A stretch of 9,312 nucleotides of DNA from Rhodobiaceae bacterium UBA7378 (GCA_002469805.1 DKNW01000026.1:1-9312); one strand, 5' to 3'; positions 1 to 7,007 are shown, counted from the first letter of the stretch. The notes: generated by a model from the sequence alone, not told the origin. Made by a program: numbers and translations.

Positions 1-108
1 CCAGCTCCTAAACTGGGTGAACATGGGCGCGAAGTATTGGCTGAAATCGGATATGACACAAATGAGATCGACGCGCTCATCTCAGCAAAAGTTTTGGCAG
101 TGTCATAA
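1..108 (+). CDS. CaiB/BaiF-type CoA-transferase, C-terminal end (partial)
   Basis: Only the last 35 codons and the TAA stop are in the window; the gene starts upstream of base 1. The visible residues include PAPKLGEHGREVLAEIGY followed by an EIDALISA-type ending. This is the typical C-terminus of class III CoA-transferases and alpha-methylacyl-CoA racemases, where a P-x-LGEHT-REVL-xELGY-x-xEIxAL pattern closes the protein. Family members move CoA between carboxylic acids or epimerise 2-methylacyl-CoAs, so the likely role is CoA activation of an acid in the cytosol. The exact substrate cannot be read from this fragment. It converges on the DUF2855 gene with a gap of about 62 bp. Confidence 0.75.
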   Translation, partial: PAPKLGEHGREVLAEIGYDTNEIDALISAKVLAVS

Positions 109-131
109 TGCTTGGAGCGCAATAACAATGA

Positions 132-148
132 TGGCAGGGTTTTTGCCA
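132..148. terminator. weak stem-loop between convergent genes
   Basis: TGGCA (132-136) and TGCCA (144-148) form a 5-bp stem with a T-rich 7-nt loop, and a T5 run follows at 154-158. It lies between the converging CoA-transferase and DUF2855 genes, where a terminator is expected. The stem is short and the T-run is separated from it, so this is a weak prediction. Confidence 0.25.
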
Positions 149-170
149 GTTCACTTTTTGGGATAGCCGA

Positions 171-1286
171 CTAAGGTGTGATGATGATGCCTTCTTCAGC
201 GCGTAGGTCGCCTTTGACGACACGCGCGTAAATATCCGCAAAAGCTGCGAGGCCTTGTGTCTCGTGAACATCCATCCAAACACGCGCATGCTGCATGCCA
301 CCTTCAAGAAAGCCTGCGACTTTTTGGTTGAATGACGTCGCGCCCCATTCTTTGGCGCGCATAGCAATATGCCCAGGCGCAAAAAACATGGCGCTACGAT
401 CGCGAATTAGCTGGGCAGCCGCCGGATCGTCTTTGGTTGAACTATCGTCCCAATGCGTCAGTCCGACATTGTGGCACCACAGCATATTGTCCCCAAGCAA
501 GCCGTGGACGGCGCCAATGACCGCACGATTGCCCGACATATCGACAAGCAGGGAGGGGCGGTTTTCGATTTGCTCAAGCTGGTCATAACCCAACACTGTG
601 TCATAAACCCCGACTTTCTCGACAAATCCGGCATTGCCCGGCGATGTGAGCCCGACGACTGCCGGGCGCACGCCCTCAATTTGTGCCAAGCCATAAGCCA
701 TTCCTATTGCCGTTTTGGAAGAGGCTGACAAAACGACAAGTTGCTCTGCACCGCGAAAATCTTCCTCTTGCAGGGCATCACAAAGACAAAAAGACGTGCC
801 GTAAAGCGGGTTCAACAGCGCTCGAAGATTATCTTGTGTCGGATTGCCAACGGCGCCGCCAAGCCGGTCATAGTTATTATAAACAGCCGGTAGGTCGGCG
901 CGATGTGCCGCGCCGTCAACCAGCCGATCATCGGCAATCCGATCGGGTTGCATTTTCAAATAATTCGCCATCGGGAAATAACCATAAAAACGCTCGCCCA
1001 CGCTGATCGCATCGTGATGAGAAACAACCACTTCGGCAAACCCCCACACCGGCACGATGCCCCAATCTTCCGCGCTATCGCCAGCGTTTAAGGCTGGTGG
1101 AAAAAACTGCCAGTAGCCGATTTGCTCGCCGATCGCACCATAGGTCACATTGTTTGCGGTAAACGAAAATCTTTCGACTTTGACGAGGATTTCGCTATCT
1201 CCTAGGTCAAAAGCATCAGCCTGATCTCCCGAAGCGACCAATCGCGTTTGAGTAATATCGTTCTTGTGGACTTGAAATTGGACCAT
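171..1286 (-). CDS. DUF2855 family protein (MDR-like)
   Basis: A 371-residue protein that I recognise as DUF2855 (PF11017), a family of unknown function distantly resembling medium-chain dehydrogenase/reductases. Visible hallmarks are the VPVWGFAEVV segment (about residues 78-87), which resembles the GroES-like half of MDR proteins. An LSASSKTAIG motif follows at about 186-195, at the start of the putative nucleotide-binding half, and then a VGLTSPGN segment at about 211-218. The usual GxGxxG dinucleotide motif of true MDR enzymes is not obvious, so cofactor binding is uncertain. The ATG at 1284-1286 is preceded by a GGGGGGAA ribosome binding site. The gene lies 23 bp downstream of the flavin oxidoreductase on the same strand, so the two are probably cotranscribed and may act together. 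The family assignment is firm; the reaction is unknown. Confidence 0.85.
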   Translation of the reverse strand: MVQFQVHKNDITQTRLVASGDQADAFDLGDSEILVKVERFSFTANNVTYGAIGEQIGYWQFFPPALNAGDSAEDWGIVPVWGFAEVVVSHHDAISVGERFYGYFPMANYLKMQPDRIADDRLVDGAAHRADLPAVYNNYDRLGGAVGNPTQDNLRALLNPLYGTSFCLCDALQEEDFRGAEQLVVLSASSKTAIGMAYGLAQIEGVRPAVVGLTSPGNAGFVEKVGVYDTVLGYDQLEQIENRPSLLVDMSGNRAVIGAVHGLLGDNMLWCHNVGLTHWDDSSTKDDPAAAQLIRDRSAMFFAPGHIAMRAKEWGATSFNQKVAGFLEGGMQHARVWMDVHETQGLAAFADIYARVVKGDLRAEEGIIITP

Positions 1287-1309
1287 TTTTGGTTCCCCCC
1301 AATATCGAT

Positions 1310-2713
1310 TTAGAGCGCGCTTGCTAGTTCCATTAATTTGCCAACGGCTTTTGGCGCATTGTCACGCAAGCGCATCAATATTGCCATTTTTTCCTGATCA
1401 TCGCGGTCTACACCATGGGTCAGTTTCGAAAAGCCGTCCAGCCTGTTTTCGCGTATCCAGCGTCGAAGTGTGTCATCTTGCGACCAAGTGAACTGGTTCA
1501 TCATGGCGGCGAGCGTCATATGGACAAAATCTTCAGCTGTATTAGGAAGCGGCACAACGCTGCAAAGCTTGTTTTTTTCTTCTTCATCCGTGTAATGCGC
1601 ATCGACATAGGCAATCATAGAGCCGCTGAAAACCGGCATGAATGAGCGCACGGTCTGGGGCGTGATAATATTGCCGTCAAATACCGGCTTGGGCTCCATT
1701 GTCTTCATGGTGCGCGACAGGCTGGCCGAGCAATCAATGTGCAGAATATCTGGCGCGGTCTCAATTTCGCCGTCTTCCAGAAAAATGCAGTCGCGTTCAA
1801 GCGCTGTGACACGCCCCATGCGCACGACATTTTTAATACGGCGCAGTGCTTGCAGTTCAGCTTGCGAGATCGTCGCGGCATGAAACATTGTGGGCTTGAT
1901 TGTTTCGTCAAAGCGGACAACACAGCCTGCGGCCTCAAGACGGGCATACATATCGTCAAGGTCTGCAGCACCCGCAATGGCTTCGAATTGGTTGGCCTGA
2001 TTGCCAAATGTGCTGGCGAAAAACTCAGGTGCCGGTTGTGCAAATTCGCGCGGCAGCATCCATGAATCGCGGGGCATAATCCACCGTATCGCGTCAGGTT
2101 CGACGCCGGTTTCAAGCAACCAGAGACATGCGTCCATCCCGGTTTTGCCCGACCCTATGACAACAAATGCACGCGGAGCTTCTTTCAGGTTGGGCAGGTT
2201 GTTGAGCGGCATGAACTTTACACCATCTGCAATAGTAAATGCTGGTGTGTGCTCAGCGGGCACGTCTACGGTCAGGCGCGTGGCATCGACAAATTTTTTA
2301 TACTTCACTGTTGTTTCGCGCCCGTTTGTGATGGATTTAAAAACTCCGTCTCCGCGATATTCCGACATTGGGAAATAACGCACGCGCCCGCTTGGGAGGA
2401 GGGTTTGCTGCATAACATCGTCGAAATAGGCATTAACTTCCGGGCCGGATGCGAGATCGTAAAGCCCCTTATTCATGCCAACCTGATCTTTTTCAAACCG
2501 GCTCAATTCGCGCGATGCAACACCAAAAAACGCTGATGGCTGATGTAAGCGCACGAAGGGGTAGGCGACGTTCCAATGACCACCGGGCTTGGCATGACGA
2601 TCGACCATGATCATATCTGCCTTGGTTTCGCTCACTAAGGTGTCGGCAAATGCCATGCCCATCGCGCCTGCTCCTGCGATAAGATAATCGGTTTCTAAAA
2701 CATCATCACGCAT
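1310..2713 (-). CDS. FAD/NAD(P)-dependent oxidoreductase, flavin monooxygenase-like
   Basis: A 467-residue two-dinucleotide-binding-domain flavoprotein. The N-terminal FAD site is GAGAMG (14-19), with an acidic residue at the end of strand beta-2 (D38) followed by a GGHW segment (44-47). A second Rossmann motif, GSGKTG (187-192, preceded by FVVI), would bind NAD(P)H. The spacing is that of flavin-containing monooxygenases and lone pyridine-nucleotide-disulfide oxidoreductases. There is no CxxxxC redox disulfide next to the FAD motif, which argues against a disulfide reductase. The substrate is unknown; oxygenation or oxidation of a hydrophobic small molecule is a family-based guess. The ATG at 2711-2713 has an AGAGG ribosome binding site 7 nt upstream. 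It is the first gene of a two-gene operon with the DUF2855 gene, and its upstream region carries a near-palindrome and a candidate promoter. Confidence 0.8.
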   Translation of the reverse strand: MRDDVLETDYLIAGAGAMGMAFADTLVSETKADMIMVDRHAKPGGHWNVAYPFVRLHQPSAFFGVASRELSRFEKDQVGMNKGLYDLASGPEVNAYFDDVMQQTLLPSGRVRYFPMSEYRGDGVFKSITNGRETTVKYKKFVDATRLTVDVPAEHTPAFTIADGVKFMPLNNLPNLKEAPRAFVVIGSGKTGMDACLWLLETGVEPDAIRWIMPRDSWMLPREFAQPAPEFFASTFGNQANQFEAIAGAADLDDMYARLEAAGCVVRFDETIKPTMFHAATISQAELQALRRIKNVVRMGRVTALERDCIFLEDGEIETAPDILHIDCSASLSRTMKTMEPKPVFDGNIITPQTVRSFMPVFSGSMIAYVDAHYTDEEEKNKLCSVVPLPNTAEDFVHMTLAAMMNQFTWSQDDTLRRWIRENRLDGFSKLTHGVDRDDQEKMAILMRLRDNAPKAVGKLMELASAL

Positions 2714-2739
2714 CGGTATTCCTCTACTGTGTCTCTAGG

Positions 2740-2757
2740 GCATATAGGCCTCTATGC
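2740..2757. promoter_or_regulatory. 18-bp near-perfect palindrome, candidate operator
   Basis: GCATATAGGCCTCTATGC matches its own reverse complement at 16 of 18 positions, with GCATA/TATGC arms around a perfect AGGCCT centre. It lies 27 bp upstream of the flavin oxidoreductase start, in the intergenic region shared with the divergent thioesterase-like gene. It overlaps the candidate -10 box of the minus-strand promoter. The length, symmetry and position fit an operator for a dimeric repressor such as a TetR- or GntR-type protein. No regulator gene is visible in the window. Confidence 0.5.
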
Positions 2758-2768
2758 TGTCCCAGCAA
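2741..2768 (-). promoter_or_regulatory. candidate promoter of the flavin oxidoreductase-DUF2855 operon
   Basis: Read on the minus strand, TTGCTG (2763-2768) is followed after 16 bp by TATATG (2741-2746). This is a reasonable sigma-70-like pair upstream of the AGAGG ribosome binding site. The -10 box lies inside the palindrome at 2740-2757, which would allow repression by occlusion. It is assigned by eye only. Confidence 0.35.
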
Positions 2769-2858
2769 GGGCTGAAGTGGGATCAACTTTGGACCAGAAT
2801 ATTTGGGTAAAATAACCCCAGATACTTGCTATTATAGGGGGCACCAAAAGGAGTGGTC

Positions 2859-3596
2859 ATGCAGCAACAAATCATCATCGATCAGCAATTTAATGGCCCG
2901 CCGCACTCGGGCAATGGTGGTTATGTCGCGGGCGCGTTTGCAACGGCTGTCGGGGCCCCTTGCGAGGTGACGCTTATAAAGCCACCGCCTTTGGACACGC
3001 CGCTTGATATAAGGCCCGAGGCCGATGCGACATACGGGCTATATGCTGGCGATGACATCGTTGCGAAGGCGCGCGAGACGCAGCCACGCGACAATAAATT
3101 GCCGTTTGTTGCCTATGAAGCTGCTATTGAGGCAGGGCGGCGCGGGCTAAAAACCCGCGAAGCGACGGATGTGTTTACATCCTGTTTTGTTTGTGGACCG
3201 GACCGGGAACCGGATGACGGTTTGCGCCTGTTTGCTGGTGACGTGTCGGCACCTTCCGGCAGCGAAAGTGCAGGACATGCGGCAGTTGATTGGCAGCCAT
3301 CAGCGGCGTTTTCCCATGACGGGACGCATATCGCGCCTGAATTCGTCTGGTCGGCTTTGGATTGCCCGTCTGCAGCAGCCATTGGTGTTGCGACCGGCGA
3401 AGCGCAGTCGATTTTGCTAGGCCGGCTTGATGTGGGGATATCGCGTGTGCCAGCGGTCGACGAGCGCTGTGTGATTGTTTCTAAAATGTCAGGTCAGGAA
3501 CGACGGAAGATCTTCAGCGACGTGTCATTATTCTCACAACGGGGCGAGGTGTTGGCCAGCGGTTTGGCAACTTGGATCGAGGTTTCCTTCGATTAG
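2859..3596 (+). CDS. hotdog-fold, thioesterase-like protein
   Basis: A 245-residue protein. I chose ATG 2859 because AAGGAG (2848-2853) lies 5 nt upstream; the GTG at 2853 would overlap that ribosome binding site. The FNGPPHSGNGGYVAG segment (11-25) and the second-half segment P160-EFVWSALDCPSA resemble actinobacterial and proteobacterial proteins built from two thioesterase-like hotdog domains. Between them is a CFVCGPDR-x(4)-DGLRL motif (from residue 109) like the CFGCG-x-x-N-GL signature of PaaI-type hotdog proteins. Hydrolysis or binding of an acyl-CoA is inferred from the family; no catalytic residue is proven. No membrane segment or signal peptide is seen. It is divergent from the flavin oxidoreductase operon and may share its regulatory region. 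Its distance to the tRNA gene downstream is 93 bp. Confidence 0.6.
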   Translation: MQQQIIIDQQFNGPPHSGNGGYVAGAFATAVGAPCEVTLIKPPPLDTPLDIRPEADATYGLYAGDDIVAKARETQPRDNKLPFVAYEAAIEAGRRGLKTREATDVFTSCFVCGPDREPDDGLRLFAGDVSAPSGSESAGHAAVDWQPSAAFSHDGTHIAPEFVWSALDCPSAAAIGVATGEAQSILLGRLDVGISRVPAVDERCVIVSKMSGQERRKIFSDVSLFSQRGEVLASGLATWIEVSFD

Positions 3597-3649
3597 CGAG
3601 TGTAATTCGGCACGGAGTTCCGTTGAGGGCTGGTGTGACAAAATAGGAC

Positions 3650-3678
3650 TTGCGCTGAAACGGTGGAAACGGTAGGTA
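3650..3678 (+). promoter_or_regulatory. candidate tRNA-Lys promoter
   Basis: TTGCGC (3650-3655) and TAGGTA (3673-3678) are separated by 17 bp, and the tRNA begins 11 bp after the -10 box. A start a few bases before the mature 5' end is usual for bacterial tRNA genes. The spacer consists largely of a 9-bp tandem duplication (3657-3665 and 3666-3674). Confidence 0.4.
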
Positions 3679-3689
3679 CCAGTCGCAGT

Positions 3690-3765
3690 GGGCCCGTAGC
3701 TCAGGTGGTAGAGCAACTGACTTTTAATCAGTGGGTCGAAGGTTCGAATCCTTCCGGGCTCACCA
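3690..3765 (+). tRNA. tRNA-Lys (anticodon UUU)
   Basis: A complete 76-nt cloverleaf. The acceptor arms are GGGCCCG (3690-3696) and CGGGCTC (3755-3761) with one G-T pair, followed by discriminator A (3762) and an encoded CCA (3763-3765). The anticodon stem ACTGA/TCAGT (3716-3720, 3728-3732) encloses the loop CTTTTAA, with anticodon TTT at 3723-3725. The T-arm has the GGTTCGAATCC core. It decodes AAA and AAG lysine codons. A T5 run (3766-3770) follows directly and may help termination. It is a single gene not clustered with other tRNAs. Confidence 0.97.
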
Positions 3766-3852
3766 TTTTTACTCCTAAATAGAAAAAGCATCCTTGAGCG
3801 TAATCGCCAGTTTGCGCGTGACTAAACGAAACATTGCTTTTAGGCTAATCGC

Positions 3853-3858
3853 TATAAT
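3853..3858 (+). promoter_or_regulatory. candidate -10 box of the desaturase gene
   Basis: A perfect TATAAT lies 28 bp upstream of the desaturase ATG. No good -35 hexamer is found at 16-18 bp; TTGCTT (3834-3839) is only 13 bp away. The assignment is therefore tentative. Confidence 0.35.
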
Positions 3859-3885
3859 GCGTAACATGGTCGTGGAGGGAATGTT

Positions 3886-4764
3886 ATGGATGCTAAACAG
3901 CAGCGGGAGCTGATTAGGGATATTAAGAGAACGCCCGATCTAGCACACGCTTTCAGCGTGCCAAAAATGGCTTGGCCAACAATCGCGGTTCTGTTCATAA
4001 GTTTTATTGGGTTTGCACTGTCGTGCTATACAATGATTGTCGGCCTGTTTAGCCCGTTTATAACGGTGCCGGTGGGCGCGTTTTTTGTATTTTGGAGCTT
4101 TACGCCCCTGCACGAAGCTGTACACCGCAATTTGTCTAGTATTAATTGGGTGAATGACACGATTGGTACGATAAGCGCACAATTGCTTCTGCCTGGTTTT
4201 AGCACATCTTTGTATCGGTTTTTGCACGTGACACATCATGCGCGCACAGGGCAGGCAGATGACCCCGATTTAAAATTCACGCACGACAACCTTCTTTATT
4301 GTTGGTTCAACTCTGCATTTTTAGACATTCTGTGGACGCGGTTCTATTTTTCTGTTTGGAACGAGCGCCCGACGGCAGAGCGAGCACGCTTCGGACTTGG
4401 GTTGTTTTTGTATCTCACAATGTTTGGTGTCGCCTTCACATCTCCTTATGCTGTCGAGTTTACGCTGGCGTTTCTGCTTCCCATGCTGTTGGGGCGCGTG
4501 ATTACAGTGTATTTGTTCGCTACAATTCAGCATAGACGTGGGCATGAGCAGCGTGTCGACCCAATCGGGGCAACATCGATACAAGATGTTCATTCGCGCT
4601 GGTGGAGGCACCTTTTTATGCTGGGGCAATCGCAACACTTGATCCACCACATGTATCCTGGCGTGCCTTGGTATAAATACAGCCCTATTTGGCGCGCTGC
4701 ACAGACAAAAATACCGTCAGAGAGTATACGACCAAGCAGTTATCTTTCACGCAACCAAACGTGA
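3886..4764 (+). CDS. fatty acid desaturase family membrane protein
   Basis: A 292-residue integral membrane non-haem di-iron enzyme of the fatty acid desaturase/hydroxylase superfamily (PF00487). The three histidine boxes are visible: HEAVH (76-80), HVTHH (114-118) and HLIHH (251-255), with an additional QHRRGH segment (215-220). Hydrophobic membrane stretches lie at about 31-58, 60-73, 172-186 and 190-212. Such enzymes use O2 and an electron donor to desaturate or hydroxylate acyl chains, or to modify carotenoids. The short N-terminus and box spacing do not let me choose between a lipid desaturase and a carotenoid hydroxylase-like role. GGAGG (3874-3878) sits 7 nt before the ATG. It is a single gene transcribed away from the tRNA and convergent with the PhyH-family gene. 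Confidence 0.85.
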   Translation: MDAKQQRELIRDIKRTPDLAHAFSVPKMAWPTIAVLFISFIGFALSCYTMIVGLFSPFITVPVGAFFVFWSFTPLHEAVHRNLSSINWVNDTIGTISAQLLLPGFSTSLYRFLHVTHHARTGQADDPDLKFTHDNLLYCWFNSAFLDILWTRFYFSVWNERPTAERARFGLGLFLYLTMFGVAFTSPYAVEFTLAFLLPMLLGRVITVYLFATIQHRRGHEQRVDPIGATSIQDVHSRWWRHLFMLGQSQHLIHHMYPGVPWYKYSPIWRAAQTKIPSESIRPSSYLSRNQT

Positions 4765-4802
4765 TAAGTTATATGCGATAAGCCAAGCGCGATAAGTATC
4801 GT
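4761..4802. repeat. three direct repeats with 14-bp period
   Basis: GTGATAAG (4761-4768), GCGATAAG (4775-4782) and GCGATAAG (4789-4796) begin exactly 14 bp apart. The first copy contains the stop codon of the desaturase gene (4762-4764), so the array starts at the 3' end of the coding region and runs into the intergenic space. The six bases after each core differ between copies. Function is unknown. Confidence 0.5.
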
Positions 4803-4813
4803 GCTCTGTCGTA

Positions 4814-4846
4814 AGCATTAGCCAGTTGCAAAGCGGGCTAAATGCT
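4814..4846. terminator. imperfect stem-loop between convergent genes
   Basis: AGCATTAGCC (4814-4823) pairs with GGCTAAATGCT (4836-4846) with one bulged A, around a 12-nt loop. It lies between the convergent desaturase and PhyH-family genes and includes the PhyH-family stop codon (4838-4840). There is no adjoining T-run, so intrinsic termination would be weak. It could also be an mRNA 3'-end stabiliser. Confidence 0.35.
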
Positions 4847-6010
4847 GAGGTCGTCAATATTGTAATCTTTTAAGCTGGCGCGGGCCTGTTCATCCCAGAC
4901 GAAATCCTCGTCATTGTTTTCAAACGGCTGATAGACATAAGGTGTTTCATCGGCAAAACGCTGCTGGCGAGCACTGATTGCATATCCGATCACTCGCGAG
5001 CGGCGCGCGACAACTTCAGCGTCAAATACCTGCTTATCGCTATGAATGCCGCCACCGGCAACACCCAGCACGGAACTGCGTCGGTGAAATCCAAAATTAA
5101 CCGTCACGCGCGGTTCGAAGCCGCTATTGGGAAATGAGCCGTGCAGTAATTGTCGGTTGCAAATAACGACATCGCCAGGGTTGCACACGATTGGAACGGC
5201 ACCTTCGAGGCGCTCGCTGCCGGATTTCTCTACGAGTTCGGCAATGTCTAGCTTGCCTTGCTTGTGCGTGCCCGGCAAAACCCAAACGCCGTTTACCGCC
5301 GTACTGCCGTAAACCTGAGCCATGAAGTTAAAGCCGTGAATATCTTGATCGAAATCCGGGCTGTCCCAATGGGTTACGCCGTCTTGGTGCCAAGATACAG
5401 CCGCACCTATGCCCGGGTCTTTAATGAACAGGGCCTCGTTGAACGGCGCGAAATCAGGACCATTTATGTTCTCAGCGACCCGCAACAATTGCGGATGGCC
5501 GTAAACCCGCAAGCAGGCCTCGGAAAACTGCAAAGAGCCGAGCAAAATAAATGGAGCGGCTTCGGGCGTGTCGTCTTTTGCTTCTGGCTCGAACATTTTG
5601 ACTTCGTGGCGGCCATTGGCTAATGACGTGCCGCCAAGCGGGTCGCCCAGTGGTTTTGACCAGACAAGATTGAGCGCTTTATGACCTGCGCCCAATGCCG
5701 GTTCACCGCGATGATTTTCCTTACTATCCGGCCCGGTTGGGAATTTGTCGCGCATGGCCTGCAAATCAGCCTTGATGTCGTCTAATTCGTCTTCCGCCAA
5801 TACGTTTTCAAAGATGTAAAACCCATAGCGGGCATAGGCTTGGCGAATTGCATCATCCAGCGTGCCGTCGGCGTTAAACCGAATGGGGCCACGATTATCG
5901 AGCTGCAGAGCGCGCGCTTCGCCGTCTATTAGATATGCGCGCATGGCTTGTTCGTCTGCTCCGTAGTGACGCGCGCATGCGTCGATTGATTTGGATATAT
6001 TTGCAACCAT
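4838..6010 (-). CDS. phytanoyl-CoA dioxygenase (PhyH) family protein
   Basis: A 390-residue soluble Fe(II)/2-oxoglutarate-dependent dioxygenase. The metal triad is visible: HQD (H208, D210), with the distal H290 in QLLHGSFPNSG. The 2-oxoglutarate-binding arginine is R301, 11 residues later. The supporting strands GVWVLPGTHKQG (241-252) and NPGDVVICN (277-285) are typical of PhyH (PF05721). The classical enzyme hydroxylates the alpha carbon of phytanoyl-CoA, but bacterial members act on many substrates, so the substrate is unknown. The ATG at 6008-6010 is preceded by a GGGGGG-type ribosome binding site. It is slightly longer than typical PhyH proteins (about 300 residues), with extra N- and C-terminal segments. 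It is monocistronic and divergent from the methyltransferase gene. Confidence 0.88.
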   Translation of the reverse strand: MVANISKSIDACARHYGADEQAMRAYLIDGEARALQLDNRGPIRFNADGTLDDAIRQAYARYGFYIFENVLAEDELDDIKADLQAMRDKFPTGPDSKENHRGEPALGAGHKALNLVWSKPLGDPLGGTSLANGRHEVKMFEPEAKDDTPEAAPFILLGSLQFSEACLRVYGHPQLLRVAENINGPDFAPFNEALFIKDPGIGAAVSWHQDGVTHWDSPDFDQDIHGFNFMAQVYGSTAVNGVWVLPGTHKQGKLDIAELVEKSGSERLEGAVPIVCNPGDVVICNRQLLHGSFPNSGFEPRVTVNFGFHRRSSVLGVAGGGIHSDKQVFDAEVVARRSRVIGYAISARQQRFADETPYVYQPFENNDEDFVWDEQARASLKDYNIDDLSI

Positions 6011-6037
6011 ATTGTTTTCCCCCCGATAACGTACAAC

Positions 6038-6065
6038 ATTTTAAACGCTTTGCTGCCATGCGCAA
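6038..6065 (-). promoter_or_regulatory. candidate promoter of the PhyH-family gene
   Basis: On the minus strand, TTGCGC (6060-6065) is followed after 16 bp by TAAAAT (6038-6043), about 27 bp before the ATG. The -35 is like the TTGCGC proposed for the tRNA-Lys gene in this window. It is assigned by eye. Confidence 0.35.
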
Positions 6066-6092
6066 GACACGTCGCCAGATTGTAAGGATGCA

Positions 6093-6116
6093 TGGAAATT
6101 TGGAAACTTGGAAATA
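6093..6116. repeat. three tandem 8-bp repeats (TGGAAAYW)
   Basis: TGGAAATT, TGGAAACT and TGGAAATA follow each other exactly (starts 6093, 6101, 6109) in the divergent intergenic region between the PhyH-family and methyltransferase genes. The inverse sequence TTTCC occurs nearby at 6130-6134. The repeats lie upstream of the candidate PhyH-family promoter and could be protein-binding sites. Confidence 0.5.
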
Positions 6117-6188
6117 ATCGAGAAAACGGTTTCCTGGCCGCTTGCATAATTTTATTGAAGGAACCGAAGTTCAGATTAAGCTAGTATC

Positions 6189-6875
6189 ATGCATCTACTT
6201 GGGCGAACACTTACGGGGATCGGATTTCAAGTGGCTTTTTTTGCCGCGCTGATGTTCTTACCGATCGGCACGTTTGACTGGCCGGCAGCGATAATTTGGT
6301 TGCAGGTTTTCGCGGCAATATCCGTGCTATCTGGCTTATATCTTTTGTCTGTGCGCCCGGAAGCTGTCGAAGCACGCATGCGGGCGGGGCGCGAGGCGCA
6401 AACTCCGGCCGACCGTTTGGCATTTGGCTTTATGTCTTTGGCACTGACATTACCATTGGTTGTCGCATCGCTGGATGTCTTCTACTGGCAGCTTGTGGCG
6501 CAACCTAGCGCGACGTCGCAAAAGCTCGGCATGGCGATTTTTCTGGTCGGATTTATCGTCGTCCTGCTGGCCATGCTGCATAATGAGTTCGCCGCGCCGA
6601 CCGTCCATATTCAGGAAGCTGCGGGGCACAAGCTGGCTGATGGCGGTATTTACGGTTATTTACGCCACCCGATGTATACAGGCTTTTTATTATTCACTTC
6701 GGGCACAACATTGTGGTTGGGCAGCACGGTAGCCACCGCCTTAGCCGCAATTATGCTGACGATCAGCATTATTTATCGCATTGGTATTGAAGAAGCGACT
6801 TTGCGCATCGAGCTTCCCGGTTATGATGATTATACACGACGTGTGAAGACACGCTTTTTGCCGTTTATCTATTAG
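6189..6875 (+). CDS. isoprenylcysteine carboxyl methyltransferase-like membrane protein
   Basis: A 228-residue multi-pass membrane protein of the ICMT/phospholipid methyltransferase superfamily (PEMT-like). Hydrophobic segments lie at about 11-27, 33-53, 78-98, 112-131 and 160-199. The SAM-binding signature is the GGIYGYLRHPMYTG segment (152-165), followed by R197-IGIEEATL and GYDDYTRRVKTRFLP (211-225), which close the family's C-terminal half. These enzymes methylate carboxyl, amino or other groups of membrane-soluble substrates using S-adenosylmethionine. The bacterial substrate is unknown, because bacteria lack CaaX-processed proteins. An in-frame stop at 6177-6179 fixes the ATG at 6189 as the first ATG. 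No ribosome binding site is close to it: GAAGGA at 6157-6162 is about 26 nt away. Initiation may therefore be weak or leaderless. Confidence 0.82.
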   Translation: MHLLGRTLTGIGFQVAFFAALMFLPIGTFDWPAAIIWLQVFAAISVLSGLYLLSVRPEAVEARMRAGREAQTPADRLAFGFMSLALTLPLVVASLDVFYWQLVAQPSATSQKLGMAIFLVGFIVVLLAMLHNEFAAPTVHIQEAAGHKLADGGIYGYLRHPMYTGFLLFTSGTTLWLGSTVATALAAIMLTISIIYRIGIEEATLRIELPGYDDYTRRVKTRFLPFIY

Positions 6876-7002
6876 AACTGCGCAACTAATAGACCGTTTT
6901 TTTGTGGTTGTTTCGGTCGTTTGACCATGGGCCGGTTTTTCCTTGTGACTTGACCTAAATGGCGATTGGGCGCACTGTAGACATAAGAAGAATGCAAAGC
7001 TT

Positions 7003-7007
7003 GGAGG
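7003..7007 (+). promoter_or_regulatory. ribosome binding site deciding a GTG start
   Basis: GGAGG lies 6 nt before the GTG at 7014. This supports a GTG start for the di-iron protein, since no ATG is suitably placed nearby. Confidence 0.6.

Noticed and set aside
2853..2855. GTG as start of the thioesterase-like protein
   Set aside because: It overlaps the AAGGAG ribosome binding site; ATG 2859 is correctly spaced.
3534..3791. Minus-strand 85-residue ORF containing GEPGRIRTFDPLIKSQLLY
   Set aside because: It is the antisense translation of the tRNA-Lys gene, a well-known spurious protein in databases.
6093..6116. Short repeats as a CRISPR array
   Set aside because: The units are 8 bp and contiguous, without spacers, and no cas gene is present.
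6896..6942. GACCG/CGGTC and GGTC/GACC hairpins after the methyltransferase gene as terminator
   Set aside because: Stems are only 4-5 bp or have a 17-nt loop, and the T-runs are misplaced; not convincing.
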